A stretch of DNA of 64,000 nt from CAG-791 sp000431495 (GTDB taxonomy: Bacteria; Bacillota; Clostridia; Lachnospirales; Lachnospiraceae), in NCBI GenBank assembly GCA_052117605.1, contig JBQKIT010000001.1. The stretch is one strand, 5' to 3'. The notes under the pieces are model-generated. The model was not told the origin of the DNA and did no database searches. It was given only the letters and a program-made list of their open reading frames with translations. The position numbers were made by a program, and so were the translations under genes. Numbering within the stretch: the first letter of the stretch is position 1; every line of letters starts with the position of its first letter. Positions 8,921-17,920 of the stretch are shown here, piece after piece.

Positions 8921-10734
8921 GCGTGACGTTCTCCTTCCAGTGTGGTGAGCGTAATCGTTTCGTCCGCTACCTTGTAAATCCGGTCGCACTTCTCAATGGT
9001 GTTGAGACGGTGCGCGATGATGATCATGGTTTTCTTTCCATGGAACGAGTTGATGGCTTCCATCAGGGCAGCTTCCGTGTCGTTGTCCAGTGCGGAGGTT
9101 GCCTCGTCGAAGACGAGAATCTCCGGGTTATGATACAGAGCTCTGGCGATTCCGATGCGCTGGCGCTGACCGCCGGAGAGACGCACGCCCCGGTCGCCGA
9201 TCCTGGTATCAAGTCCTTCCGGAAGACTGCGGATGAACTCGTCGAGCTGTGCCTCCTTCAGGATTTCCCAGATGCGCTCCTCACTGACCTTGTCGGCATC
9301 GATGCCGAAGGCGATGTTCTCACGGATGGATTCGTCAATCAGGTAAATGCTCTGCGGAATGTAGCCGATCTGGGCAAGCCAGGAATCATAGTTGGAGAAA
9401 ATATCAGCGCCGTCGCACAGAATCTGTCCGGACTCTGCATGGAGAAGTCCGAGGAGAATGTCGACGATGGTCGATTTTCCGGCACCGGAGGGGCCCATGA
9501 TGCCGACGGACTGGCCCTTCTGAATTTCCATATTGGCGTGACGGAAGATATAAGTGTCACTGTCCGGATAGTGGAAGGAAATATCCTTCAGCTCAATCCG
9601 GTCGGAAAGGTGCAGAGCGGGACCTGCGATCTCAGAGGCGCGGGCGCGCATCTCGCCCTCGGTTTTATTGGATTCGGTCAGGTTGTCGTACAGATAATTC
9701 AGGCTGGGCTCCTCATAGGCAGCCTGAGCCATGTAGGTGTTGATGCGGTTGGCACTGGGAAGGATCCGGACGGCAGCGACCGCAAAAGCCATCAGCTGCG
9801 TAATCAGAGCCGTGACGTCTCCTCCGCCGAGCATGTAGAGGGTGATAAAGCCCATGACGCTGACCATGAAGACGGTCTCGATCATGAGGCGGGGAAGGTT
9901 ATTGAAGACCGCATAATCAGTGGCGACATCGGCACCGATTTTGCCGCTTTCATAATAGTTGCGGATGAAGAAATCCTGACGATTCAGAACCTTGACGTCC
10001 TTCAGGCCGTAGATTGCCTGCAGCCTCCACTTGGCAATGCGGGACTGGATGTGCTGGTTTCTTGCGCCGATGCTGTTCAGCTTCGGCTTGATGAATTTCG
10101 TGCTGATGAGTGTCATGCACAGAAGAATGAGAACAATGAACAGCGTCATCTGCCAGTTCACAACCAGAAGAAAAATCCCGAGGAACATGGAGACGACGAT
10201 TTCGGTCGACATCTGCAGAAGGCAGAGAATCAGCGAGAAGGTCTGTGGAATGTCGCTGTCGGTAATCCGGAAGACGGTGGGAATGTCCGCACCCAGATAG
10301 TCTTCGTAGGGACGGTTCAGGAAATCACGCAGGACGCGGCTGATCATGTCGTTGCGCGCATTGGTGATAAAGCGGTTCTGATGGTAGGTTACAAAAAGAA
10401 GGAAGGCATTCTTGATGATGTAGATGGCCATCAGGGCAACCAGCATGGCAATGGTCAGACGGAATGTGGTGGTCAGGCCAAGAGAGTCCGTAAAATTCCG
10501 GAGAAACGGGTACTTGTCCAGATATTCGGTGATGGTATCAGGTGCAGTGATGGCAGATACAATGGGAACGATCATGGATACACCGACCGTTTCCAGTACG
10601 CCGCTGATGAGAATCAGAACAAAGATGCCGAGGCACTGGCGCTTCTGACGGGCATCCAGTACATAGGAGAGCTTTTTCAGAATGGAGAGCTTCTCGGTTT
10701 CGGCTTTGGCAGTCTGCTGGTTGAATGAACTCAT
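8917..10734 (-). CDS. ABC transporter, fused membrane and ATPase domains (lipid-linked glycan flippase-like)
   Basis: About 605 residues from the ATG at 10734 (MSSFNQQ); an in-frame ATG at 10794 overlaps the promoter and is unlikely. Residues ~20-320 hold six membrane helices (e.g. CLGIFVLILISGVLETVGVSMIVPIV). Residues ~350-590 are the ATPase: Walker A GPSGAGKST, signature LSGGQRQR, Walker B ILVFDEATSALD and the switch His in IIAHRLNTI. It resembles MsbA/PglK exporters that flip lipid-linked saccharides. As first gene of the glycan operon it is the likely exporter for the product of the three downstream glycosyltransferases. Confidence 0.85.
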   Translation of the reverse strand: MSSFNQQTAKAETEKLSILKKLSYVLDARQKRQCLGIFVLILISGVLETVGVSMIVPIVSAITAPDTITEYLDKYPFLRNFTDSLGLTTTFRLTIAMLVALMAIYIIKNAFLLFVTYHQNRFITNARNDMISRVLRDFLNRPYEDYLGADIPTVFRITDSDIPQTFSLILCLLQMSTEIVVSMFLGIFLLVVNWQMTLFIVLILLCMTLISTKFIKPKLNSIGARNQHIQSRIAKWRLQAIYGLKDVKVLNRQDFFIRNYYESGKIGADVATDYAVFNNLPRLMIETVFMVSVMGFITLYMLGGGDVTALITQLMAFAVAAVRILPSANRINTYMAQAAYEEPSLNYLYDNLTESNKTEGEMRARASEIAGPALHLSDRIELKDISFHYPDSDTYIFRHANMEIQKGQSVGIMGPSGAGKSTIVDILLGLLHAESGQILCDGADIFSNYDSWLAQIGYIPQSIYLIDESIRENIAFGIDADKVSEERIWEILKEAQLDEFIRSLPEGLDTRIGDRGVRLSGGQRQRIGIARALYHNPEILVFDEATSALDNDTEAALMEAINSFHGKKTMIIIAHRLNTIEKCDRIYKVADETITLTTLEGERHA

Positions 10735-10792
10735 GTGATCTTTTACCTTCTTCAATATAAGCTTGATACAGAATAGTTGACATAGATACTTC

Positions 10793-10801
10793 ATTATAGC
10801 A
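10793..10801 (-). promoter_or_regulatory. Extended -10 promoter of the glycan operon
   Basis: On the minus strand TGCTATAAT forms a perfect extended -10 element about 60 bases before the ABC gene start. No good -35 is visible, which is common with TGn motifs. Confidence 0.55.
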
Positions 10802-10905
10802 TAGGGGGAGTGTTCACGTACCGTTCACATTTTGCAGATCAGAGAGTGGTAAAATATTTGCATATTGTCTGTTAAGACAAATAATATCGGAAAGCAGGAT
10901 GGGGA

Positions 10906-12273
10906 ATGACCGAATACAATACAGACTGGAACGAGTATCCTTCCGGGGGAAGGCGGAGTCCGGAGGATGACAGTGAGGCAAGAAGGAAGCAGGAGCAAGA
11001 GCGGCGAAGAAGAAGGAACATCCGGAGGAAGAAAAGGGAACGGGAGCTTCGAAGGAAGAAGAAAATGGCGGCTGCAGCAATCGGAATCGGTGCAGCGGGG
11101 GTTGTGGCTCTGGTGCTTCTTCTGACAGGAAGAACGAAGGGGGCAGAGGATGCGTCTGGTTCGCTGCAGACAAGTGTTCAGACAGAGGATACGGAAGCCA
11201 CGGAGACAGAGACTGCGGACAGCACCGCGATGGATGCAGCAGGTGAAACGGAGAGTGGAAACGAGGGAACCGCTCCCTACGTGTTCCGTGAAACGGAGAA
11301 TACCGTGCAGCTCGGAAAGAGCCTTACGGACATCTCCATCTATGATGCGCAGCGGCATATCGAGAGTACGGCTTCGTCCTCCGGTACGTCGCAGGATACG
11401 GCATCTTCGGAGACGGATTCTTCGACGGAGAATTCGGAGACCGCCGGAACAAGCAGTATGACGGACACCGAGAAGGAGGAGGCGGCAAAGGCTCCGGACT
11501 ATGTGGACAGTCAGTATGCCATCCTTGTGAATACAGACACCGGAGAGATTCTTGCGGAGCGGAACGCATTTGACCGCATTGTGCCGGCGTCGATGACGAA
11601 AGTGATGACGCTTCTGGTTGCGGTGGAGCAGATGCAGAATCCGGAGGAGAATCTGAAGGATAAGGTGACGATCACGCAGGAAATCTGCGATGAGTCTTAT
11701 CGCTCCGGCTCGAGCTTTGTAGGGTACGGTGTAGATGATGAAGCAACTGTGGAGGATCTTCTCTACGGCGCCATCCTTCCCTCCGGAGCGGATGCGGCGA
11801 TGGCGCTTGCGGAATACACCTCCGGCTCACAGGAGGCCTTTGCGGAGCTGATGAATCAGAAGGCGAAGGAGCTTGGCATTTCGGACACCACGCATTTTAC
11901 CAACTGCGTAGGCTTGTACGATGAGGATCATTACAGCACGGTTTATGACATGAGTGTGATCATGCGGGCCGCGATTGACAATGAGCTGTGCAGGAAGGTC
12001 TTGTCCCAGCATACCTGGACAACGCAGGGAACGAAGGCGAATCCGGACGGAATTCAGATTTCCAACTGGTTCCTGCGGCGAATAGAAGATCATGATACGA
12101 ACGGGACGGTTGTGTGCGGCAAAACCGGCTTTGTGAATGAATCCGGAAACTGCGCGGTAAGCTACCAGGAAGGAAACAGCGGAACCGGGTACATTGCCTG
12201 CACAGCGCTGACCTATAATCAGTGGCGCAGCATCTACGATCATATCGCATTGTACAAGACCTACACGAAATAA
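10906..12273 (+). CDS. D-alanyl-D-alanine carboxypeptidase (peptidase S11, DacA/DacF-like)
   Basis: 455 residues. A very basic cytoplasmic N-terminus (residues 20-50) is followed by one membrane helix (AAAIGIGAAGVVALVLLL, ~50-68), a Thr/Ser/Glu-rich linker to about 195, then the penicillin-binding domain. Catalytic motifs are SMTK (Ser229, Lys232) and KTG (406-408). The middle SxN motif reads SGAD at 293 instead of SGND, a variant I recall from many Clostridia. The enzyme trims the terminal D-Ala of peptidoglycan pentapeptides outside the membrane. Unusually it is anchored N-terminally rather than secreted with a C-terminal amphipathic helix. The next gene follows after 51 bases. Confidence 0.88.
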   Translation: MTEYNTDWNEYPSGGRRSPEDDSEARRKQEQERRRRRNIRRKKRERELRRKKKMAAAAIGIGAAGVVALVLLLTGRTKGAEDASGSLQTSVQTEDTEATETETADSTAMDAAGETESGNEGTAPYVFRETENTVQLGKSLTDISIYDAQRHIESTASSSGTSQDTASSETDSSTENSETAGTSSMTDTEKEEAAKAPDYVDSQYAILVNTDTGEILAERNAFDRIVPASMTKVMTLLVAVEQMQNPEENLKDKVTITQEICDESYRSGSSFVGYGVDDEATVEDLLYGAILPSGADAAMALAEYTSGSQEAFAELMNQKAKELGISDTTHFTNCVGLYDEDHYSTVYDMSVIMRAAIDNELCRKVLSQHTWTTQGTKANPDGIQISNWFLRRIEDHDTNGTVVCGKTGFVNESGNCAVSYQEGNSGTGYIACTALTYNQWRSIYDHIALYKTYTK

Positions 12274-12324
12274 ACGGACAGCCGGGGAGAACAGACAGAG
12301 AACTGCCTGGGGACAAGAGACGTT

Positions 12325-15051
12325 ATGGAAGAAAAATCGGAAAGAAGAGCCGGGAAGAAAACGGAAAAGAAGCCGGAACGGGAGCACGAAGGGGCAATGC
12401 GGAGTCGGATCCCGGTGGGGAAGCTGGCACCTGCACTGACAGCGGCGGTGATTCTGATCATTTTTGCCGCAAAGGCTGCTTATCTGCTGCATCAGTATCC
12501 GCAGGTGGAGGTCCCGCTTGCCACCTTGTACGGAGCGGAGGATGCAAATCTCCGGAATCTGTCGCGCGATGGAACCAGACTTCGGGCAGAAGCGGCGGAC
12601 CCAAGAATTCATTTTGACTTTGATGATACGGTTCCAATCCGTTGCATCGGCTTTGAAGCGGACAACTGCAGCAGAAGCGGCTGCCGGACCTGGATTTATC
12701 TGGATGATTGCTGGCAGCAGGGTTCGGTCCGTCTGCAGGACGGGAACAATTACGTCGGCTTTGAGGATGCCGGCCCCTGGGATATGACGTCCTCCATTAC
12801 CGTGACGCCGACCTCCATCCGGGGAGTTTCGTTCGATCTTCTGTCATTTACCGTGAATCCCTGGGAGCACATCGCGGCCGAAGAGCTTCAGAACGCGGCA
12901 CTGCTTCTGATAGTCTGCCTTCTTACAGAGGGCGTTGCCCTTTCGCTTTTGAAGAAGCATTCGATGTCGAGGCAGCTGGCGCTGCAGCATGCAGCATCGA
13001 AGGAGCTGACCCGGAAGACGGTAGCTGCCGTCAGCCTTCTGCAGGCTTTTGCGGGAATTGTATTTCTCTGGCAGTATGCATCCGCGGAATGGACGGGGGT
13101 GCAGACTCTGTATCACACGGCACTTCTGGCAGCGGAAGGACTTTTCCTTCTGCTTCTGTATGCGCCACAGAACAAACCTCAGAAGGATTCGCCGGGTTAT
13201 TCGGACAATGATTCGGGAAAAAGAAAAGTCTGTGAGCTTCCGGGGCTCCGGATTCTGCTCCTTTCCGTGTACTGCTTCGGCATGACGGAGCTGCTGTACG
13301 GAGATATGTTTCTCATGGACAATCTGTGGTCGGCGCTTCTGAATCTCCTTGTGTACGCGGTTCCTTATGCGATCCTGTACGGGTGCTTTGGAAGAAGGAG
13401 GGAGCATTTCGCGTATCTCATCGGTACGATCTGGTGGGGCTTCTTTGCGATGGTCAACCACTACTACTTCGAATACCGCGCGCAGGCCTTTGAATTGTCG
13501 GATCTTACCATGGTTGGTACGGCGAAGAATGTCATGCTGCAGTACCGGCTGGACATTACGCCGGATGTTCTTCTTGTTTATGTGACAGCAGCTCTTCTGA
13601 TTCTTGCCCTTGTGAAGGAGGACCGAGGCGCGCTTCCGGAGAAGAATCGGAAGAAGCGCGTTGTCGGTTTTGCCGTGGGAGCAGCGCTGGCTGCGGTCGT
13701 TCTTTCCAACCTTCCGGCTGTCAATCTCTGGAACACGAACATCGGAACGAAGCATCACGGCTATGTTCTCAGCTATCTGTCCTTTGCAAAGAGACACCTG
13801 GAGAAGCCGGTTCCTGCCGGGTATTCTGCGGAAAAGGCAGAGCGTATTCTGGAGGAGTATGAGGAGACGGATGCCGGAGACACAGGGACGGAGAATTCGA
13901 AGACGGACAAGAAAGAGGCGGACAAGGATGAACCGGTGGACATTATTGTTGTCATGAACGAAGCCTTTGCAGATCTGTCTTCCGTCTATGGCTTTGAAAC
14001 CAATCAGGACGGACTTCCATATATTCATTCTCTGGAGGGACCGAACGTCAAGAAGGGCTGGATGCTGTCTTCTGTCTACGGAGGAACTACGGCAGACACC
14101 GAGTATGAGTTCCTGACAGGAAATTCGGTATCGTTTCTGAACGCGGACGCTGTTCCCTACACGCAGTACATCAATAGCACGCAGCAGTCTCTTGCCCGGC
14201 TCCTGAAGAATCGGGGATATTCCGCAACTGCCTTTCATCCGTATCTGGAATCCGGATATAAGAGATATAAGGTGTATCCGCTTCTTGGCTTCGATGATTT
14301 TATTTCGTCGGAGGACAATCTGACCTATACGGAACGGATCCGGACGTATATCAGTGATTCCTCGGATTTCAAGAACCTTGAGGAAATCTACGAGAAGCAG
14401 AGGGAGAAGGGGCCTGTTTTTCTTTTTAACGTCACGATGCAGAATCACGGCAGCTACGACACGGATGTGCCGGCAGTGGATGTGACGGTGGAGCCGAAGA
14501 AGGCAGAGCTTCATTATGCGCAGCTCGAAGAATATCTCTCCCTGGCGTACCAGACGGATCGGGCGTTTGAGGAGCTGACGGAATATTTTGAAAAATCAGA
14601 TCGCAAGACGATCATTCTGATGTTCGGAGATCACCAGCCCGGCCTGAACGAGGAGGTGCTGAAGGCCATGGCACCCGGCATGTACGAGGAGGGCGCATCC
14701 CTTGAGGAAAGGGAGAAGAAATATACGGTTCCTTATATTATGTGGGCGAACTTCGAGCTTCCTGAAACGCCGGAAGCTCCGGAGTATATCTCGCCGAACT
14801 TCCTTCGCAGCTTTCTTCTGGAAAATGCAGGAGTTTCCGGGAGCGCCTACGACCGTTTTGTCCGGAAGGTGCGGGAGTCTTACCCTGCCATCAATATTCT
14901 CGGGTATCTGGATGCGGAAGGAGACCTGCATGACCTGCAGGAAGCGTCGCAGGAGGAGCTTTTGAATGACTATCGGAAGCTCTCCTATTATAATCTGTTT
15001 GATCACGGAAAAGTGAAAATGGAACTGTTCACCGGCTCTGCGGGAAAGTAG
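12325..15051 (+). CDS. LtaS-like sulfatase-fold membrane phosphotransferase
   Basis: 908 residues. The basic N-terminus is followed by a membrane helix (~33-50), an extracytoplasmic beta-rich insert (~55-190), then about eight further helices to ~480. The C-terminal half is the alkaline-phosphatase/sulfatase domain: DIIVVMNEAFADLSS (metal-binding Asp/Glu), the catalytic Thr at 588 or 589 in GGTTADTEYEF, and the metal ligands in FGDHQPG (Asp769, His770). LtaS enzymes move glycerol phosphate from phosphatidylglycerol to lipoteichoic acid. The extra N-terminal domain and length (LtaS is ~650 residues) suggest a related phosphoglycerol transferase with its own acceptor. It sits beside a carboxypeptidase, consistent with envelope work. 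Confidence 0.85.
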   Translation: MEEKSERRAGKKTEKKPEREHEGAMRSRIPVGKLAPALTAAVILIIFAAKAAYLLHQYPQVEVPLATLYGAEDANLRNLSRDGTRLRAEAADPRIHFDFDDTVPIRCIGFEADNCSRSGCRTWIYLDDCWQQGSVRLQDGNNYVGFEDAGPWDMTSSITVTPTSIRGVSFDLLSFTVNPWEHIAAEELQNAALLLIVCLLTEGVALSLLKKHSMSRQLALQHAASKELTRKTVAAVSLLQAFAGIVFLWQYASAEWTGVQTLYHTALLAAEGLFLLLLYAPQNKPQKDSPGYSDNDSGKRKVCELPGLRILLLSVYCFGMTELLYGDMFLMDNLWSALLNLLVYAVPYAILYGCFGRRREHFAYLIGTIWWGFFAMVNHYYFEYRAQAFELSDLTMVGTAKNVMLQYRLDITPDVLLVYVTAALLILALVKEDRGALPEKNRKKRVVGFAVGAALAAVVLSNLPAVNLWNTNIGTKHHGYVLSYLSFAKRHLEKPVPAGYSAEKAERILEEYEETDAGDTGTENSKTDKKEADKDEPVDIIVVMNEAFADLSSVYGFETNQDGLPYIHSLEGPNVKKGWMLSSVYGGTTADTEYEFLTGNSVSFLNADAVPYTQYINSTQQSLARLLKNRGYSATAFHPYLESGYKRYKVYPLLGFDDFISSEDNLTYTERIRTYISDSSDFKNLEEIYEKQREKGPVFLFNVTMQNHGSYDTDVPAVDVTVEPKKAELHYAQLEEYLSLAYQTDRAFEELTEYFEKSDRKTIILMFGDHQPGLNEEVLKAMAPGMYEEGASLEEREKKYTVPYIMWANFELPETPEAPEYISPNFLRSFLLENAGVSGSAYDRFVRKVRESYPAINILGYLDAEGDLHDLQEASQEELLNDYRKLSYYNLFDHGKVKMELFTGSAGK

Positions 15052-15084
15052 ACGCGGAAGAAAGAAAATTACGAGGTATTTATC

Positions 15085-15564
15085 ATGGAGAAAATTGCAA
15101 GCTTTACCGTCAATCACCTGAAGCTGGAGCCGGGGATTTATGTCTCCCGGAAGGATCATTTCGGAGATGTGACGATCACAACCTTTGACCTTCGGATGAC
15201 AGCGCCGAATCGCGAGCCGGTGATGAATACGGCGGAGCTTCATACCATTGAGCATCTTGGGGCAACCTTTCTTCGGAATGATCCGGAGTGGAAGGACCGT
15301 GTGATTTATTTCGGACTGATGGGATGCCGCACGGGCTGCTATGTTCTGTTTGAGGGTGATCTGACGTCGGAGGACGTGGCACCTCTGATCACAAGAATGT
15401 TTGAATTCATCCGTGACTTTGAGGGGGACATCCCGGGAGCTGCGGCAAGAGACTGCGGACACTATCTGGATCAGAACCTTGGGATGGCCAGATGGCTCGC
15501 GGCCCGCTATCTGAACAATACCCTGTATGACATTACGAAAGAGCACATGACCTATCCGGAGTGA
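15085..15564 (+). CDS. luxS: S-ribosylhomocysteine lyase
   Basis: 159 residues, the normal LuxS length. The metal-binding motif HTIEH is at 53-57, the catalytic Cys85 lies in CRTGCY, and the third metal ligand Cys124 is in RDCGHYLDQ. LuxS splits S-ribosylhomocysteine into homocysteine and DPD, recycling the methyl cycle and giving the AI-2 precursor. It begins 33 bases after the LtaS-like gene and is followed after 4 bases by the next gene, so it is probably cotranscribed with both. No pfs gene is present in the window. Confidence 0.96.
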   Translation: MEKIASFTVNHLKLEPGIYVSRKDHFGDVTITTFDLRMTAPNREPVMNTAELHTIEHLGATFLRNDPEWKDRVIYFGLMGCRTGCYVLFEGDLTSEDVAPLITRMFEFIRDFEGDIPGAAARDCGHYLDQNLGMARWLAARYLNNTLYDITKEHMTYPE

Positions 15565-15568
15565 CCTG

Positions 15569-16234
15569 ATGGAAATATGCATTGATCACATCGCAGAATT
15601 GTATCTGTTTGAATATTATGAGAATCCAAAGGAGTATTCCCTTGCTCCGATGGATCGGCTCCTTGAACGAAAGAAAAAGGCCGAAGAAGAAATGAAACGG
15701 GGCGGCTATGTCGCTGCCCTGCAGAATTATGAAAAGGCACTGGAGCTGAATCCTGCGGACACGGAGATCCGGCTTGCCATGCTTCGCTGCTGCTATCATC
15801 TGGGCCGTATGGAAGAGCTGCATGAAAAGACATTACAGCTCTATCCTTATGTCTGTACGAGACAGGAGCTTGCGGCATATTACAGGTGGCTTGGCTGCTG
15901 GTATCTGGAGTCCTATCAGCCGGAGCTCTCCGCCTGTGTCAATCGCTACAGTCTGCTGTTCGCGCCGTCGGAGCAGGCGGAGCATGACATCCGCTATCTG
16001 GAAACGGCATTGAAAAGAAAGCTTGCGGAGGATTCGGTGGCGGAGCTTCAGAAAAAGCTCCGGGAAGCGGACATTCCGCTGCATGCAAGCGATGTGACGA
16101 TGGCACTTCTTGTCAAGGCAGGCGAGGAGGCGGAAGGCCGGAGCCTTTGGCAGCAGGCACTCGACTGCTACCGGATGGTCTATGATCTGACGCAGGATGA
16201 GGAGATTGCGCAGAGAATCCGCAGATTGTCCTGA
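15569..16234 (+). CDS. Helical (TPR-like) protein of unknown function
   Basis: 221 residues starting 4 bases after luxS. The sequence is almost wholly helical with TPR-like spacing (GGYVAALQNYEKALELNPADTEIRLAMLRCCYHLG, then a second unit near YPYVCTRQELAAYYRWLGCWYLE). The C-terminal repeat is SLWQQALDCYRMVYDLTQDEEIAQRI. TPR proteins are protein-interaction scaffolds. Nothing shows a catalytic function. The tight spacing to luxS suggests shared transcription only, not a shared role. It ends with a strong terminator. Confidence 0.7.
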   Translation: MEICIDHIAELYLFEYYENPKEYSLAPMDRLLERKKKAEEEMKRGGYVAALQNYEKALELNPADTEIRLAMLRCCYHLGRMEELHEKTLQLYPYVCTRQELAAYYRWLGCWYLESYQPELSACVNRYSLLFAPSEQAEHDIRYLETALKRKLAEDSVAELQKKLREADIPLHASDVTMALLVKAGEEAEGRSLWQQALDCYRMVYDLTQDEEIAQRIRRLS

Positions 16235-16254
16235 ACAGGAATCATACCTGAGAT

Positions 16255-16297
16255 ATCCGCGATCTATTCCTTCGGGGAATAGGTCGCGGATTTTTTT
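16255..16297 (+). terminator. Rho-independent terminator of the dac-luxS operon
   Basis: A 16-base stem with one G:T pair (ATCCGCGA...TCGCGGAT) around a TTCG tetraloop is followed by seven T. This is a textbook intrinsic terminator. Confidence 0.93.
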
Positions 16298-16411
16298 GCT
16301 TGAGACAAGGGCCGCCGCAAGCTTCTTCCGAATCCCCGGATATCTTATAATGGACAGAAACAGGCAAAACGGCTTTCAGGCCTGTGCCGGATAGTATGAG
16401 GAGGAAAAGAT

Positions 16412-16558
16412 ATGGCATGTTTTCTGGTACCTACAGGTGAGACTGTAGTGGTAAAGGCTGTCGAAAAGGCAGTGGAGAAGAGGGAGCAGAACGCAGGGAT
16501 CAGCGAGCCGGCGGCGCGGTTTGCGCAGTTCCTCAGAGAGAGACTGCAGGACAGGTGA
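16412..16558 (+). CDS. Small protein with MACFLVP N-terminus (possible truncated form)
   Basis: A 48-residue frame with GAGGAGG 9 bases before the ATG. It begins MACFLVPTGETVVV, which I recognise as the conserved start of a small Clostridial membrane protein family of about 130 residues. In that family a Lys/Glu-rich linker leads to a membrane segment rich in Trp and Gly. Here the linker part (EKAVEKREQ) is present but the protein stops after LRERLQDR, so the membrane part is missing. It may be a genuine short paralog or a decayed copy. The sequence after the stop does not obviously restore the family pattern. Confidence 0.5.
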   Translation: MACFLVPTGETVVVKAVEKAVEKREQNAGISEPAARFAQFLRERLQDR

Positions 16559-16620
16559 CATGGCGTCGGCAGACTTCTGAAAAGACGGCTTTCGGGAAGC
16601 AGACTTCTGAAAAGAGCGAT

Positions 16621-16938
16621 TCAGAAAAGCCCTGCCGCAAAGACCACCACGCAGCAGGTGATGGCAACCGTGAAGAGATCGCCGCGAACCCAGGCCACGA
16701 CAAGTCCTGCAAGAAGGGCAAGGAGCCCGGCAAGCGGCCGGCTTGTTGCCGTGAGAATTGCGGGAAAGGTCATCACGGCCAGCGTGACGTAAGGAACATA
16801 GAACAGAAATGAGCGGACAAAACGGTTCTGAATCGGCTTCCGAAGGAACAGGAACGGAAGGACGCGTACCGCATAGATCGTCAGAGCCATGACCATCAGT
16901 GCCAGATAGATCCGGGAGGAAGAAATGGGTGTATTCAT
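16621..16938 (-). CDS. azlD: AzlD-family branched-chain amino acid transport subunit
   Basis: 105 residues with three to four hydrophobic segments (IYLALMVMALTIYAVRVLPFLFL, FLFYVPYVTLAVMTFPAIL, LAGLLALLAGLVVAW). YAVRVLPFLFL and FLFYVPYVTLAVMTFPAI are the AzlD hallmarks. AzlD is the small partner of AzlC in an exporter of branched-chain amino acids or analogs such as azaleucine. Its ATG overlaps the azlC stop as ATGA, so the two are translationally coupled. Confidence 0.9.
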   Translation of the reverse strand: MNTPISSSRIYLALMVMALTIYAVRVLPFLFLRKPIQNRFVRSFLFYVPYVTLAVMTFPAILTATSRPLAGLLALLAGLVVAWVRGDLFTVAITCCVVVFAAGLF

Positions 16939-17711
16939 CTGTTTCGTTCCTCCTTTTTTATGTCCGGATTTTCCGGGGTGCGGATACTTTCTGTATGGCC
17001 GGGATTATCACCGGATTCCTCCATCGGATGGATCACTGCGGCAATGCCGGCAATGAGAATGGTCAGAATGATCACGCGGAAGCCGGAAGAGATGGACCGC
17101 AGATACGGCAGAATGGAGAACAGGCCGCTTGCTGCCATGGAGACAGCGACCAGAGCTCCCAGAAAATGATTTTCCTTTGCCGGCGGAATGATGATGGCAA
17201 GAAACATTCCATACATGGCAACGCCGAGAGCGTTGGTGACAAGCGCGGGGAGAATGTTCCCTGCGACAACGCCAAGGACGGTTCCGAGGCACCAGCCGGA
17301 AACAGAGATCATGGTAATTCCATAGGTGTAGACAGGACGAAGAAAGCCGTCCACAGAAATGGACAGGCCGAAGATTTCATCTGTCATGCAGTAGGAAAGT
17401 GCAAGCCGGTGAAGGAGCTTCGTTTCCGGAGAGAGCTTCTGCGTCAGAGAGCAGCTCATGAGGAGATACCGGAGATTGACGACAACGGTTGTGGTAATCA
17501 TTTCGATGATTCCTGCTCCTGCGCCGATCAGAGTGATGGCGGCAAACTGGCCGGCCGAAGCCACCATGGTCAGTGACATCACAAAAGCCTGCACTGCATT
17601 CATGCCGACTCCGCGGCCTGCAATGCCGAGTGCAAAGGAGACAGCAAAATATCCGAGGCAGATCGGGATTCCGTCCCGCATACCACGGACAAAGGTATAG
17701 TTGGATAACAT
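16935..17711 (-). CDS. azlC: AzlC-family branched-chain amino acid transporter
   Basis: About 258 residues from the ATG at 17711 (MLSNYTFVRGMRDGIPICLGY). An in-frame ATG at 17729 is possible but lies at the expected transcription start, because a TATAAT is seen at about 17737-17742 on this strand. AGAAGAG upstream of 17711 is a weak site. The VRGMRDGIPICLGYFAVSFALGI start, five or more membrane helices and LRYLLMSCSLTQKL are typical of AzlC. With AzlD it forms the two-component exporter in the cytoplasmic membrane. Confidence 0.88.
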   Translation of the reverse strand: MLSNYTFVRGMRDGIPICLGYFAVSFALGIAGRGVGMNAVQAFVMSLTMVASAGQFAAITLIGAGAGIIEMITTTVVVNLRYLLMSCSLTQKLSPETKLLHRLALSYCMTDEIFGLSISVDGFLRPVYTYGITMISVSGWCLGTVLGVVAGNILPALVTNALGVAMYGMFLAIIIPPAKENHFLGALVAVSMAASGLFSILPYLRSISSGFRVIILTILIAGIAAVIHPMEESGDNPGHTESIRTPENPDIKKEERNR

Positions 17712-17835
17712 ATTCTCTTCTTTTTTCATGAGGAGCATTATAGCGCGGAAAAGGGAATTGTGCATCTGTCATATCGGCTGTCCGGAGCGGAAAATTTTTT
17801 CCGGTTTTCTCTGGCTTTTACAAGATTTATGAGAA

Positions 17836-17920
17836 TCATCCTTGGAAGAGGATTTTTGTTGGCAGGGATGAAATCCGCGGGGGAGAATCATCCTTGGAAG
17901 AGATTTTTTATTGGCAGACA
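17836..17920. repeat. Dispersed palindromic repeat, copies 2 and 3 in tandem
   Basis: Copy 2 has arms TCATCCTTG (17836-17844) and CAGGGATGA (17863-17871). Copy 3 starts 52 bases later (TCATCCTTG, 17888-17896) with the same ATTTTTTATTGGCAG centre but a decayed right arm. The rest of the 450-base gap from 17766 to 18218 has only a weak 70-residue frame (17894-18106) with no ribosome binding site, which I do not accept as a gene. Confidence 0.6.

Noticed and set aside
8923..10728. A 601-codon plus-strand frame opposite the ABC exporter
   Set aside because: Antisense shadow; the minus strand carries Walker A, signature and Walker B motifs.
12844..14514. A 556-codon minus-strand frame opposite the LtaS-like gene
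   Set aside because: Antisense shadow with Arg/Leu-rich translation and no start site.
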